NCBI RefSeq assembly: GCF_039595395.1
Contig: NZ_JBCNLP010000001.1
Location: 806,001 to 870,000, forward strand
Source of the DNA: Novosphingobium sp.
GTDB lineage: Bacteria; Pseudomonadota; Alphaproteobacteria; Sphingomonadales; Sphingomonadaceae
Length of the DNA stretch: 64,000 bases
Direction of reading: 5' to 3'
Part shown: positions 25,714-36,500 of the stretch, one piece after another
Position numbering within the stretch: the first letter of the stretch is position 1
Layout of the letters: each line of letters opens with the position of its first letter
Translations under genes and position numbers: made by a program
The notes under the pieces: model-generated
The model's input: only the letters and a program-made list of their open reading frames with translations
Database searches by the model: none
Told to the model about the DNA's origin: nothing

Positions 25714-27468
25714 TTATTTCTTATCCTCATCCACCTTGAACACCGGCAACCCGCCAACCCAGACCTGCAGTATCTTCGTCCCGCGAATCTCGGCGGGGGC
25801 CACGGTCATCACATCCCGATCCACCAACAGGAAGTCGGCGCGCTGACCGGGGGTCAAGCGCCCGAAATGCTCCTCGGCAAACCCGGCATAGGCGGCTTTC
25901 GTCGTGTATCCGGCCAGAGCCTGCGTGCGTGACACCACTTCCTGGGGCTGCCACCCGCCAGCGGGCTGCCCATCGGCGCCAACACGGCTGATCGCGGCGG
26001 CCATGCCGGCGAAGGGATCGCTCACTTCCACCGGAGCGTCCGACCCGAAGGCCAGGGTGGCCCCCGTCGCCGCGGCGCTCTTCCACGCATAGGCGCCTGC
26101 CAGACGCGTCGGGCCCAGCCGGGCCTCGGCCATCAGGCGGTCGCTGGTTTCGTGGGTGGGTTGCATGCTCAGGATGATATGCCCGGCGCGGTTGTTCAGA
26201 TCCGTGATGCGGGGGAAGTCTTCCGGGGCGATGATCTGGGCGTGTTCGATGCGCCAGCGGCGGTCGCCCTTGTAGGTATCGGCCATCTCGGTGATGGCGT
26301 CGAGGACTTCGCTGTTGGCGGCGTCGCCGATGGCGTGGACGGCCACCTGAAAGTGATCCATCGCGGCGCGGCTCATCAGGTTTTTGAGCGCGGCGTCGTT
26401 CAATTGCGGCAGGCCGGTGGTGCCGGGGGCGTCGGCGTAGGGTGCCTTCAGCCATGCCCCGCGCGAGCCCAGCGCGCCGTCGAGGAACAGCTTCACGCCA
26501 TTCATGCGCAGGCGGTCGTCATAGAGCCATGGTGTGGGGCCGGGGCCGCCGATCAGCGCCATGGCCTCGGTGCCCAGCGCATAGGACATGATACGGACGC
26601 GCAGGCGGCCGAGATCGCCCGCGCGTCGAAACGTCTGCCAGTCCTCGATGGAGGTGCCCATATCGGCGGCGGCGGTGACGCCGTGGCGCAGCAGGATGGT
26701 CTGGGCGGTGGAGAGCGCCAGATCGCGGTCCTCGGGGCGGGGCGGGGGCACGGCCTTGGCCATCAGCGCGGTGGCGGCATCGACCAGCACACCGGCGGGG
26801 GCGCCAAGGCTCGCCTTGGGGGCGGCTCTGGTTGCGCCCTTCACGCCGGGCCGGGCTGGGTGGGTGGGGGCAGGGGAGGGCGCGGCAAGGCGCTCGATAT
26901 GGCCGCCCGCGGGGTCTTTGGAGGCTGCCGTGATGCCTGCCAGCGCCAGCGCGCGGGAGTTGGCCCAACCAGCATGGCCATCGACGCGCTCCAGCCAGAC
27001 GGGGCGGTCGCTGACGGCGGCGTCCAGTTCGGCGGCGGTGGGGAAGCGGCCCAGGCCCCAGGTTTCCTGATTCCAGCCGCCGCCGATGATCCAGGGGCGG
27101 CCCGGATATTTGGCGGCATAGGCGGCGATCTTCGCCTGGGCCTCGGCCAGCGTATGCGTGTCCGACAGGTCCAGCGTCAGCGCGTTGAAGCCGATGCCCA
27201 TCACATGGGCATGGGCGTCGATCAGGCCGGGCATCATCACCGCATCATGGCCGTCGGTGAGGAAATCGAGCTTGTCGGGGCGTTTGTCGCCATCGCGCAG
27301 CAGTTGCTTGACGCGGCCCTCCTTGTCGATGACCAGACCGGTGAAGTGCTGGATCTCGCCCTTTTCATCCAGCGTGAAGCCGCGCACATGGTCGATCAGC
27401 GCATCGGCATGGGCCTGAACCGGCAGAACCGTGGCAAGCAAGGCGGCAGTCAGAACCCGAAAACGCAT
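25714..27468 (-). CDS. Secreted amidohydrolase, YtcJ-like
   Basis: This metal-dependent amidohydrolase (584 aa) has an N-terminal signal peptide (RFRVLTAALLATVLPVQAHA), so it is periplasmic or secreted. Metal ligands are visible in LIDAHAHVMGIG (the HxH pair), VAVHAIGDAAN and RWRIEHAQIIAP (His), and FGSDAPVEVSDPF (Asp). The layout matches amidohydrolase family 3 proteins related to YtcJ and N-substituted formamide deformylase; the substrate is unknown. It follows the dehydrogenase below with the stop and start 1 nt apart, so the two form an operon. Confidence 0.88.
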   Translation of the reverse strand: MRFRVLTAALLATVLPVQAHADALIDHVRGFTLDEKGEIQHFTGLVIDKEGRVKQLLRDGDKRPDKLDFLTDGHDAVMMPGLIDAHAHVMGIGFNALTLDLSDTHTLAEAQAKIAAYAAKYPGRPWIIGGGWNQETWGLGRFPTAAELDAAVSDRPVWLERVDGHAGWANSRALALAGITAASKDPAGGHIERLAAPSPAPTHPARPGVKGATRAAPKASLGAPAGVLVDAATALMAKAVPPPRPEDRDLALSTAQTILLRHGVTAAADMGTSIEDWQTFRRAGDLGRLRVRIMSYALGTEAMALIGGPGPTPWLYDDRLRMNGVKLFLDGALGSRGAWLKAPYADAPGTTGLPQLNDAALKNLMSRAAMDHFQVAVHAIGDAANSEVLDAITEMADTYKGDRRWRIEHAQIIAPEDFPRITDLNNRAGHIILSMQPTHETSDRLMAEARLGPTRLAGAYAWKSAAATGATLAFGSDAPVEVSDPFAGMAAAISRVGADGQPAGGWQPQEVVSRTQALAGYTTKAAYAGFAEEHFGRLTPGQRADFLLVDRDVMTVAPAEIRGTKILQVWVGGLPVFKVDEDKK

Positions 27469-27469
27469 A

Positions 27470-28414
27470 TTATCCCTTCTGCACGCCCCGGCGGGGCAGG
27501 CGGCGCACCAGCGCGGTGATGTCCTGACGGCCGGCGCCCATCGCCTGAAGATCGGCGTAGAACTGGTCGATCAGCGCGGTGATCGGCAGCGAGAGCCCAA
27601 GCCCGCGCCCCTCATCCAGCGCCAGCCCCAGATCCTTGCGCATCAGATCGACCGTCAGGCCGAAATCGAACTCGTCCCGCGCCATGGAGGTCCAGTGATT
27701 GTCCATCTGCCAGCTCTGCGCCGCGCCGCCGCTGATCGCTTCGAGCACGCGGTCGAGGTCGAGATGCTCGGCCTGCGCCAGACGCAGGGCTTCGGAAAGC
27801 CCCGCCAGCACGCCAGTCATGCAGATCTGGTTGATCATCTTGGTGACCTGACCCGTGCCCGGCTTGCCCACATGCACGATGCGTCGCGCGTAGGCGCGCA
27901 TCACGGCGCGGGCTTCCTCCACGGCGGCGGGCTTGCCGCCGCACATCAGCGTGAGCGTGCCTGCCTCGGCGCCGGGCTGGGCGCCGGTCATGGGCGCGTC
28001 GACGCAGTGCACCTCGCGATCGCGCGCTTCCACCGCGATCTGGCGGGCGATGCGCGCCGAGGCGGTGGTGTGGTCGATAAACAGCGCGCCCGGCCGCATC
28101 GAGCGCAGCAGGCCCTGAGGTCCCAGCACCACATCGGCCAGATCGTCGTCATTGCCCACGCAGGTTATGACCACATCGGCGCCCACGGCGGCCTGTCCGG
28201 GGCTGCGGGCGGTGATCACCTGAAGCTCGGGATTTTTCTCACGCCATGCCGCCACCTTGTCGGGCGAGCGGTTGTAGATCGTCAGCGTATGGCCGGCCTG
28301 CGCCAGATGGCGCGCGATGGGCGATCCCATCACACCCAGCCCCACCACCGAGATACGGCGCGGCGGAGCGGCGGGCTGTTGCTGCTGGGAGGTGGTGTCC
28401 TCGATCCCGCTCAT
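27470..28414 (-). CDS. NAD(P)-dependent beta-hydroxyacid dehydrogenase (HIBADH-like)
   Basis: The product is a 314-aa member of the 3-hydroxyisobutyrate dehydrogenase / tartronate-semialdehyde reductase family. Cofactor motif VVGLGVMGSPIARHLAQAGH, then FIDHTTASARIARQIAVEAR, the substrate loop DAPMTGAQPGAEAGTLTLMC and the catalytic Lys region HVGKPGTGQVTKMINQ. The ATG at 28414 has AGGGA 9 nt upstream; a longer in-frame start at 28543 has no family match. It is divergent from ilvA. The exact hydroxyacid is not decidable. Confidence 0.88.
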   Translation of the reverse strand: MSGIEDTTSQQQQPAAPPRRISVVGLGVMGSPIARHLAQAGHTLTIYNRSPDKVAAWREKNPELQVITARSPGQAAVGADVVITCVGNDDDLADVVLGPQGLLRSMRPGALFIDHTTASARIARQIAVEARDREVHCVDAPMTGAQPGAEAGTLTLMCGGKPAAVEEARAVMRAYARRIVHVGKPGTGQVTKMINQICMTGVLAGLSEALRLAQAEHLDLDRVLEAISGGAAQSWQMDNHWTSMARDEFDFGLTVDLMRKDLGLALDEGRGLGLSLPITALIDQFYADLQAMGAGRQDITALVRRLPRRGVQKG

Positions 28415-28572
28415 GGCAAAGTCCCTTCTAAACACTCGGGGGTCGGCGATCTGATAGCGGCTTTTGCCGGAATGGGAACCATCGCCCTTGGGAAAATGCG
28501 GCCTTTCTTGCATGTTTTGCACATGCGGAAGTGCTTGAAGCATGTCGCGCAGAGGCGTAGGGCCCGGCGGTT
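28415..28572. promoter_or_regulatory. Divergent promoter region with a GCATGT palindrome
   Basis: 158 bp between the dehydrogenase (minus) and threonine deaminase (plus). It contains the inverted repeat GCATGT-TTTGC-ACATGC at 28510-28526, about 50 nt before the ilvA start, which could be an operator. No firm promoter boxes were assigned. Confidence 0.35.
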
Positions 28573-29841
28573 ATGAACGACACCGCTACGCAATCGCCCG
28601 AGGCTTCTCGCACCGACGTTCATCAGGACATGCGCCTGACGATCGAGGACATCCGCGCGGCGGCCAGGCGAATTAGCGGGCATGTCGTGCGCACCGACAT
28701 GGACCATTCGCGCACCCTGTCGGAAATCTGCGGCTGCAATGTGTGGCTGAAGTTTGAAAACCTGCAATTCACCGCCGCCTATAAGGAACGTGGCGCCCTC
28801 AATGCCCTTCTGCTTCTCACCCAGGAACAGCGCGAGCGCGGCGTGATCGCCGCCAGCGCCGGTAACCATGCGCAAGGCCTGTCGTATCACGGCACGCGCC
28901 TTGGCGTGCCCGTGACCATCGTGATGCCGCGCACCACCCCCACGGTGAAGGTGATGCAGACCGAGAGCGTGGGCGGCAAGGTGGTGCTGGAAGGCGAGAC
29001 CTTCGATGAGGCCTATGCTTTCGCGCGCAGCATGGAAAAGCAGCTTGGCCTGACCTTCGTCCATCCCTTCGACGAGCCCAACGTGGCCGCTGGCCAAGGC
29101 ACCGTCGCGCTGGAAATGCTGGAAGACGTGCCCGAGCTGGACATGCTGGTGATCCCCGTCGGCGGCGGCGGCCTTGCCAGCGGCATGGGCACGGCAGCCC
29201 GCGCCATCAAGCCCGACATCGGCCTGATCGGCGTCGAGGCGGAGCTGTTCCCCTCCATGTACAATGTGCTGAAGGGCGCCAGCCTGCCCACCGGCGGCGA
29301 CACGTTGGCCGAGGGCATTGCCGTCAAGGAGCCGGGCAAGTTCACCCAGAAGGTGCTGGCCGGGCTGCTCGATGACTTCGTGCTGGTGAACGAATCGGCG
29401 ATGGAGCATGCTCTCGCGCTCCTTCTCCAGATCGAGAAGACCGTGGTGGAGGGCGCCGGTGCCGCCGGCCTCGCCGCCGTGCTGGAAAACCGCGAGATGT
29501 TTGCCGGGCGCAATGTCGGCATCGTCCTGTCGGGCGGCAACATCGACCAGCGTCTGCTGGCCAATGTGCTGCTGCGCGATCTGGCGCGTTCGGGCCGTCT
29601 GGCGCGTCTGCGTCTGGTGCTGCAGGACCGCCCCGGCGCGCTGTTCAAGGTGATGGAGGAGTTCGACCGCCATCAGGTCAACATCCTCGAAGTCTATCAC
29701 CAGCGCATCTTCACCCATTTGCCAGCGAAGGGTTTGACCGCCGATATCGAATGCGAGGCACGCGATGGCGGGCAGATCGCGGCTCTGATCGCGGCGCTGC
29801 GGGCCAAGGGGTATGAGGTGAATCAGGCGGAGCCGAATTAA
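28573..29841 (+). CDS. ilvA: Threonine ammonia-lyase
   Basis: Makes 2-oxobutanoate from threonine for isoleucine synthesis or threonine breakdown; PLP enzyme, cytosolic. The product is 422 aa. The PLP lysine is in FTAAYKERGALNALL (about residue 70). The phosphate-binding loop is VIPVGGGGLASGMG, and ASAGNHAQG is also present. A single C-terminal ACT-like domain begins at LRLVLQDRPGALFKVMEEF, which suggests allosteric control and matches the shorter threonine-deaminase group. A separate start at residue 20 (MRLTIEDI) is possible. The stop lies 15 nt before repeat copy 6. Confidence 0.93.
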   Translation: MNDTATQSPEASRTDVHQDMRLTIEDIRAAARRISGHVVRTDMDHSRTLSEICGCNVWLKFENLQFTAAYKERGALNALLLLTQEQRERGVIAASAGNHAQGLSYHGTRLGVPVTIVMPRTTPTVKVMQTESVGGKVVLEGETFDEAYAFARSMEKQLGLTFVHPFDEPNVAAGQGTVALEMLEDVPELDMLVIPVGGGGLASGMGTAARAIKPDIGLIGVEAELFPSMYNVLKGASLPTGGDTLAEGIAVKEPGKFTQKVLAGLLDDFVLVNESAMEHALALLLQIEKTVVEGAGAAGLAAVLENREMFAGRNVGIVLSGGNIDQRLLANVLLRDLARSGRLARLRLVLQDRPGALFKVMEEFDRHQVNILEVYHQRIFTHLPAKGLTADIECEARDGGQIAALIAALRAKGYEVNQAEPN

Positions 29842-29854
29842 GTCAGGAAGATAA

Positions 29855-30086
29855 GTGCGAGGGGGTTACCCCCTCGCGCTCCCATGACGTCTTCCGACGA
29901 TAGGGTAGGGGTGGCGCGATCGGGTGCGCCCCGCCTCTCCAACTGCACCAAGAAGGGCGCCGCAGGCAGGAATGCTCCGGCGCCTTTCTCGCGTTGAAAG
30001 CCTGCGGCGCGGCAAGTTTTGCGCAAGGCCGAACCCGATGCGCAACGCCGACATTAAAGGGAGCGCGAGGGCGATGGCCCTCGCAT
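29855..30086 (+). repeat. Intergenic hairpin-ended repeat, copy 6
   Basis: Left hairpin 29857-29877, right hairpin 30065-30084, central GGCGCCGCAGGC / GCCTGCGGCGC pair around 29957-30010. It lies between two plus-strand genes. The following 214 bp to the bpt start is otherwise unremarkable and presumably holds the bpt promoter. Confidence 0.87.
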
Positions 30087-30300
30087 TGTCTCTTCTTGCA
30101 AAATTTTCCCCGCAACTCCCCTCCGCTCATCGTTAACTTTTTCGTGTCATAACCGTCCTGCAACGAGGCGATATGTCCGATTTGCGGGCGTTCTTTCCGA
30201 AAGCGTGGTTAAGGGTCTTTTACAGATCTGCGCGATTGGGCATACTCGTTGCTTGGCGGGGAGCATGGCCCCGAAACAACAGGATCGCGAGCAGGCAACC

Positions 30301-31215
30301 GTGACGGCACAAGTTCGTTTTCCCCGTTTCTTCGTGACGAGCCCGGCGCCGTGTCCGTATCTGGCCGGCCGTCAGGAACGCAAGGTCTTCACCGAGCTGA
30401 AGGGCCCGAATGCCGATGCCTTGAACGATGCGCTGGGCCGCATCGGTTTCCGCCGCAGCCAGACCGTCGCTTACCGGCCGAGCTGTGCCGATTGCACCGC
30501 CTGTGTCTCGGTGCGAGTCGCCGCGGCGGAGTTTCAGCCGTCCTCGACGCAGAAGCGCAATCTCAAGCGCAACAGCGATCTGGTTGCCACCGTCTGCCAT
30601 CCCTGGTCCACTGCAGAGCAGTTCGGCTTGCTCCAGCGTTATCTTGCCGCGCGCCACCCCGGCGGCGGCATGGCGACGATGGATGAAGTCGATTTTGCCG
30701 ATATGGTGGAACATACGCCGGTCACCAGCTATGTGATCGAATATAGGGAGCCTTGCGAGGACGGGGGGACGGGTCGGCTGGTCGGCGCGTGTCTTACGGA
30801 TCGACAGGGCGACGGGTTGTCGATGATTTACTCCTTCTACGACCCGGAGCATGCAACACGGACCGGGCTTGGCAATTACATCATCCTCGATCACATCCGC
30901 CGCGCCGCCCAGGACGACCTGCCCTTCGTGTATCTGGGCTATTGGGTCGAAGGGTCTGAGCGGATGCAGTACAAGGTGCGTTATCGCCCGCTCGAACGGC
31001 TGGGGCGCGACGGCTGGCGCCGCATGTCCGCCGATGAGCAGGACCGCCTTATCTCCGCCACCGCTGGCCAAGGTGGACAACGTGGCGGCGGACAGCGTGA
31101 CAGCGGATTGCCCGCCAAGGACGGCAGCGTCGAGCCAGGGACGGCTCAGGCTCTGCAGGCCGAAGCCATGCCTGCGCTCGACCAGTCCGGCTTTTCATCC
31201 TTCGGATCCTTCTGA
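30301..31215 (+). CDS. bpt: Aspartate/glutamate leucyltransferase (Bpt)
   Basis: Transfers leucine from tRNA-Leu to N-terminal Asp or Glu, marking proteins for ClpS/ClpAP degradation by the N-end rule. The product is 304 aa. The signature FPRFFVTSPAPCPYLAGRQE, the Cys-rich RPSCADCTACVSVRV and the C-terminal YLGYWVEGSERMQYKVRYRP all match. The GTG at 30301 is chosen because family members begin near MTAxxRFPRFF; an ATG at 30265 with GGGGAG is the alternative. After residue 255 comes a Gly/Gln/Ser-rich tail of about 50 residues not typical of the family. Confidence 0.9.
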   Translation: MTAQVRFPRFFVTSPAPCPYLAGRQERKVFTELKGPNADALNDALGRIGFRRSQTVAYRPSCADCTACVSVRVAAAEFQPSSTQKRNLKRNSDLVATVCHPWSTAEQFGLLQRYLAARHPGGGMATMDEVDFADMVEHTPVTSYVIEYREPCEDGGTGRLVGACLTDRQGDGLSMIYSFYDPEHATRTGLGNYIILDHIRRAAQDDLPFVYLGYWVEGSERMQYKVRYRPLERLGRDGWRRMSADEQDRLISATAGQGGQRGGGQRDSGLPAKDGSVEPGTAQALQAEAMPALDQSGFSSFGSF

Positions 31216-31222
31216 GCTTTTC

Positions 31223-33586
31223 GTGAGCGCGCGCGGCAGGCGGCATGCGCTGCTGCTGCAAGGCGTGCTGACCGGTGGTCTGCTGCTGATGATGCTGGCG
31301 TGCGGGGCGCATCCGGCATGGGCTCAGGATATGGCTCCCACCGGAGAGCCCGCGAAGGCCACACCTGCCGCGAACACGCCGGCCCAACCGGCAACCGCCT
31401 CCGCCCCGCACGAGGAGGACAAGGACGACGCCGAGCTGCGCAGCCTGATCCCCGACAGCGCCCGCACCAAACCCGAGGACTGGGCCCGCCAACTGCCCCC
31501 GGCCACAAATACGCCCCCGGCCACGCCCGAACCCGTCGCGGGCGCGGGGGAGGGCATGCCGCAAGCTCAGGATGGCCCGCCGCTCAGCGCCACCTCGCCC
31601 TTGGCCGATCTGCCGGGCTTCTCGCTCGACTGGCCCCGGCCCGATCTGCAACTGCCCCCGCTCGAAAGCCTCTCGCAGGAGAGCGATGCCGTGGCGGCAC
31701 TGGCCGCGCTCGACAAGCAGGAGGAGGTCACCCCGCCCCCCGTGCCGGTCGACCGCGATGCCCGCAGCCTGCGCCGCGCCGAGCAGGCCCATTACACGCT
31801 GGAATGGGCGGTCGCGATTCCCGAAAGGGTGGCGCTCGAGGCGCGTTTCCATGAGCTTTCGGCTCTGGCCGCCCCCGAACCCAAGCCGCTCAAGGGCCAG
31901 AAGGCCGACCCCAAATCCCCCGATCAGGAGCTGCCGCAGATCGCGGTGCGCGCCACCACCGACCGCGCCCTGCTGGAGCGGCTGCTGCATGTCTATGGCT
32001 ATTACGATGGCGAGGTGCTGCAGAGCATCGGCTCCATCACCCCGGCCGAGGCGGCGGCGGGCGTCACGCCGATGGTGGCTTTTGATCTGATTCCAGGGCG
32101 GCGCTATCGCTTTGGCGAGATCTCGACCGGCCATCTCGCCGATGCCGGGCCCGATGCTCCGGCGCTTCGCGACTCGCTGGGGATCAAGACCGGCGATGCG
32201 CTGCATGCCGACGCCATTCCCGAGGGGATCACCAGCCTGCAGGCCGCGCTTGGCGAGGCGGGCTATCCCTTCGCCAAGATCGGCGCCCCCGAACTGACCG
32301 TCGACCACACGCGCGAGGAAGGCGACCTCGCGCTGGAGGTCACGCCCGAGGGCAAATACCGCTTCGGCAAGGTGACCAGCGGCAGCCCGCATTTCCTCTC
32401 CGCCGGGCACCTGCAGGACATCGCCCGCTTCAAGCCGGGCCAGCTCTGGCGCCGCAGCGAGATCGAGGATTTCCGCCGTGCCGTGCTGGCCACCGGGCTG
32501 GTCTCCAGCGTTACGGTCACCCCGCGCGTCGAAACCGCGCCTCAACCCGATGTGCCGGGTATCGTCGCCACCGATGTGACGATGACGCCCGCCCCCTTGC
32601 ACACCATCGCGGGCGAGATCGGCTATGATACCGCCGAGGGCTTCCGCCTCGCCGCGAGCTGGGAGCATCGCAACCTCTTCCCGCCCGAGGGTCTGCTGCG
32701 CCTGCGCGGCATCGCGGGCACGCATGAGCAGATGGCGGGGGTCACCTTCCGCCGCTCGAACTTCCTCGGGCGCGACCGCGTGCTGACGGTCGATGTCTAT
32801 GGCGACAATGCCACGCTGACCGCTTACGCCGCGCGCAAGGTGGCCTTCGCCGCGACCTATGAGCGGCAGACGACGCTGCTGTTCCAGAAGCCATGGGTGT
32901 GGTCGCTGGGGCTGCAATCGGAAATCTCCGACGAGCGCGAGGGTGTGCCCAGCGGCATCACCACCGGGCGCACGCAATACATCACCACCGCTTTGCCGCT
33001 GCGCGCCGCCTTCGACGCGACCGACAGCCTGCTCGATCCGCAAAGGGGCTGGCGCGCCTCGCTGCGGGTCTCGCCGGAAATCGCCTTCGCACGCGGCGAC
33101 CGGGCGACCTATGCGGTGATTCAGGCCGATGCCAGTGCCTATCACAAGGTGAGCAAGGGCGTGGAACTGGCCGGGCGCATCCGTCTGGGCTCGATCACGG
33201 CGGGCGATCTCAACGATGTGGCGCCCTCGCGGCGTTTCTACGCGGGTGGCGGCGCCTCGATCCGCGGCTATGGCTATGAGCTGGTCGGCCCGCGCAACGA
33301 TCTGGGCGAGCCCAAGGGCGGGCGCGGCCTTTACGAGGTCTCGCTGGAGGCGCGCGTCGACACGCCGTGGTTCGGCGGCGGCTTCCAGCTTGTGCCCTTT
33401 ATCGATGGCGGCGGTGTTGATCCGCAGGTCTTGCCCGGTTTCCGCGATATGCGTTACGGCGCGGGCATGGGTGTGCGTTACAAGACCAGCTTCGGCCCGA
33501 TCCGGCTTGATATCGGCACGCCGCTCAACCCGCGTCATGGCGATGGGCCGGTGGCGATTGCCGTGGCGCTGGGTCAGGCCTTCTGA
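31223..33586 (+). CDS. tamA: Outer-membrane assembly factor TamA (BamA/Omp85 family)
   Basis: Omp85-type barrel that, with TamB, moves lipids or proteins to the outer membrane. The product is 787 aa from a GTG start. The signal region HALLLQGVLTGGLLLMMLAC ends in AWAQ. A long Pro/Glu-rich linker (to about residue 190) is longer than usual. POTRA-type repeats follow, with VRATTDRALLERLLHVYGYY and GKYRFGKVTSG. The C-terminal barrel has RRFYAGGGASIRGYGYELVG, the lid-lock/RGY motif, and ends in a terminal Phe. The TGA overlaps the tamB ATG (TGATG). Confidence 0.9.
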   Translation: MSARGRRHALLLQGVLTGGLLLMMLACGAHPAWAQDMAPTGEPAKATPAANTPAQPATASAPHEEDKDDAELRSLIPDSARTKPEDWARQLPPATNTPPATPEPVAGAGEGMPQAQDGPPLSATSPLADLPGFSLDWPRPDLQLPPLESLSQESDAVAALAALDKQEEVTPPPVPVDRDARSLRRAEQAHYTLEWAVAIPERVALEARFHELSALAAPEPKPLKGQKADPKSPDQELPQIAVRATTDRALLERLLHVYGYYDGEVLQSIGSITPAEAAAGVTPMVAFDLIPGRRYRFGEISTGHLADAGPDAPALRDSLGIKTGDALHADAIPEGITSLQAALGEAGYPFAKIGAPELTVDHTREEGDLALEVTPEGKYRFGKVTSGSPHFLSAGHLQDIARFKPGQLWRRSEIEDFRRAVLATGLVSSVTVTPRVETAPQPDVPGIVATDVTMTPAPLHTIAGEIGYDTAEGFRLAASWEHRNLFPPEGLLRLRGIAGTHEQMAGVTFRRSNFLGRDRVLTVDVYGDNATLTAYAARKVAFAATYERQTTLLFQKPWVWSLGLQSEISDEREGVPSGITTGRTQYITTALPLRAAFDATDSLLDPQRGWRASLRVSPEIAFARGDRATYAVIQADASAYHKVSKGVELAGRIRLGSITAGDLNDVAPSRRFYAGGGASIRGYGYELVGPRNDLGEPKGGRGLYEVSLEARVDTPWFGGGFQLVPFIDGGGVDPQVLPGFRDMRYGAGMGVRYKTSFGPIRLDIGTPLNPRHGDGPVAIAVALGQAF

Positions 33587-36500
33587 TGGCGGATGAAACG
33601 CCAGAGGTTCCGGTGGAGGAAGGCGCGCCTGTGGCGGCGCCGCGCCGCAAGTGGTGGCCGATCCCGCTGCGCATCTGGCTGAAATATCTGCTGGGTCTGC
33701 CGCTGGGCTTTGTGGCGGCGCTGGGGCTGGCGGTGCTGGTGCTGGATTCGTCAATCGGCCATCGCCTGCTGGCCGATCTGCTGGCCCAGATCACCTTCGA
33801 CAATGGGCTGAAGGTGGAAATCGCCCGGATCGAGGGCTCGGTCTATGGCAATGCGCGGCTGTCGGGCGTGGTGCTGCGCGATCCGCGCGGCGTGTTCCTG
33901 CGCATTCCCTCCGTGGAGCTGGACTGGCGCCCGCTCGATTTCTGGAAGCGCGGGCTGGATATCCGCAAGCTGGCGATCCGGCGCGGCACGCTCAGCCGTG
34001 TGCCCCATTTCATCGACACCGGCCCCAGCAATCCGCGCTGGCCCGACCGCGATCTGCGCATCGACACGCTCTCCATCGAGCGGCTGACCGTGGCGAAAGA
34101 GGTGCTGGGCAGCGAAAGACGCGTCGATCTGCGTGCCTCTGCGCGCCTGTCGCGGGCTTCGGCCTATCTGGCCATCAAGGGGCGGCTGGGTGGCGGCGAC
34201 CGGCTTGATGCGCTGGTCGATATCGACAAGAACCGCAACCGTCTCGATCTGGCGCTGGATTATGCCGCGCCGCGCGGAGGGCTGCTGGCCGCGCTCACCG
34301 ATTCGACGATGGACCGCAGCGCGCATATCCGCGGGCGCGGCACATGGAGCACATGGGACGGTGACCTGACCGCCACGCAAGGCGCCAAGCGTATCGCGGC
34401 GCTCAACCTCTCCGCGCGGCAGGGGCTCTATACGCTGGGCGGCAGGCTGTGGACCGATCCGCTGCTTTCGGTCGAGGACCGCGCGCTGATCGGCCCCGAG
34501 GTGGCGCTCAAGGTGCAGGCTCGTCTGGACGAGCGCATGCTGACCGGCACCGCCTCGGCCCAGAGCGCCAAGCTGGCCATCAATGCCAAGGGCGGCGCGG
34601 ATATCGCCGGGCGCGCCTTCCGCCATATGGCCATCGAGGTGACGGGCCGCGCGCCCTTGCAACTGGACAAGGATGTCGGGCTGAAAGGCGCCCATCTCGA
34701 CCTGTTGCTCGATGGCGAGGCGCCGACGCTGGCGGCCGACTGGAAGCTGGTCACGCAGGGGCTGACGATCGACGATGTGCTGATCGCCGGGCTGGCCGCT
34801 CAGGGCAAGGCGAAGCGCGAGGGGGCCAGGGGCTGGCGCAGTCCGGTCGAGCTGGCGGCCTCGCGCATTGTCACCGATGATGCCGATCTCAATGCTCAGC
34901 TTGTGCGCGGCAAGGCGGCAGGCGTGCTGACGCTTCAGGGCAAGGTGCTGAAGGGGCAGGATCTGGAGATGCGCTTTGCCCATGCCGCCTTGCGCTTTGC
35001 GCTGGACCGGCGGCCTGTCGAGGGCATCACGCTGACGGGTCAGGCGCGGCTGCATGGCTGGCCGGTGCAGGGCATCGGCGCGGCGGATGCCACTGGAAAC
35101 ATGAAGCTGGTGATCCCGCCGGGCGCCCCGCCATGGCGGCTGACCGGGCCGGTGAAGGGCGCCGTGCCGCATCTGAACGGGGGCGCGCTGAGCAGGATCT
35201 TTGGCGAAAGCGCGACTTTCTCGGGTCAGGTGGAGGCCGGGCCGCATCGTCATCTGGTGCTGGCGCGCGGCACGCTGACCGCACCGCTGGCCACGGCGAG
35301 CTTCACCGGCCAGCGCGGGGATGACGGGCGGCTGGCGCTGACCGGGCAGGGCCGTCATGAGCAATATGGTTCCTTCACCGCGCAGGTGCAGATGGGCGGC
35401 AAGCCGGGCGTGGCGACTGAAACCGGTCTGGCGGTGCAGGTTCATCTGGCCGATCCCTATCCCGATGCCGGGGTGAAGGATGTGCAACTGGCGCTGCATC
35501 AGCAGGACGAGGATCAGTACAGCGTGGATGTGCAGGGCCAGTCGGCGCTGGGGCCCTTCTCCGGCCTGCTGGCGCTCGATGCGCGGGGGCAGGGCGCGCG
35601 CCTCTCGCTGCGGCGGATGACGGTCTCGCAGACCACGCTGAGCGGCGATCTGGCGCTGGGCGATGCGGGCGCGCAGGGCGATATCGCGCTGAGCGGCGGC
35701 GGGGTGAGCGGCACGTTGAAGCTGGCACCCCGGAATGCGCAGGCCAATGGACAGGGCGTCGATCTGGTGCTGAACCTGAAGAATGCGCGCTTCGGGCAGG
35801 ATCAACCGCTCTCCATCGCCAATGGCAGGGTCACCGCCAATGGGCTGGTGCTCAAGGGGCATACCACCATCGGCGTCGATGTGGCGGCGCAGGGCATCGG
35901 CAAGGGACGGCTCTTCGTCGGCAAGCTGGATGCCCATGCGAAACTGACCGATGGTTCGGGCCGGGTCACCGCCAGCATCGGCGGGCGGCGCGGCAGCCGT
36001 TTCGACCTCAATGTGCTGGCCGATGTCGGGCCGGGGAAGGTGGCGCTGATCGCGGGCGGCACCTTTGCCGGGCAGCGCATCGCCATGCCGCGCCGGGCGA
36101 TCTTCACCGCGCAGAGCCGCGCTGACGGCACCGGCAATGGCTGGCAACTGGCGCCCGCTCAGGTGGATTATGCCGGAGGCCGCGTGGTGGCGCAGGGCAG
36201 CTTCGGCAATGGCGCCACCGAGATGAAGATCGGTATCGCCGATATGCCGCTGTCACTGGGCGATGTGGTGTTCTCCGACCTTGGGCTGGGCGGCAAGGTG
36301 TCGGGCAATCTGGCGTGGCATCGCGCCCGCGAAGGGCTGCCCAGCGCGGAAGGATCGCTGGCCATCAAGGGCCTGACCCGCTCGGGCCTGTCGCTCACCT
36401 CGCGCCCGATCGATCTGGCGGTGGTCGGCGCGCTGTGCGAACAGACTCTGGAAGCCCGCGCCATCGCCAGCGAGGACGGGCAGGTGCGCGGCCGCCTGCA

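Noticed and set aside
30851..31222. An upstream in-frame extension of tamA overlapping bpt
   Set aside because: The GTG at 31223 is followed by a clear signal peptide, and the upstream part is bpt in another frame.
31049..33754. A 901-residue minus-strand frame across tamA
   Set aside because: Antisense shadow; its composition is Arg/Gly/Ala/His-rich with no domain, while tamA carries Omp85 motifs.
33751..36147. A 798-residue minus-strand frame across tamB
   Set aside because: Antisense shadow of tamB with no recognisable domains.
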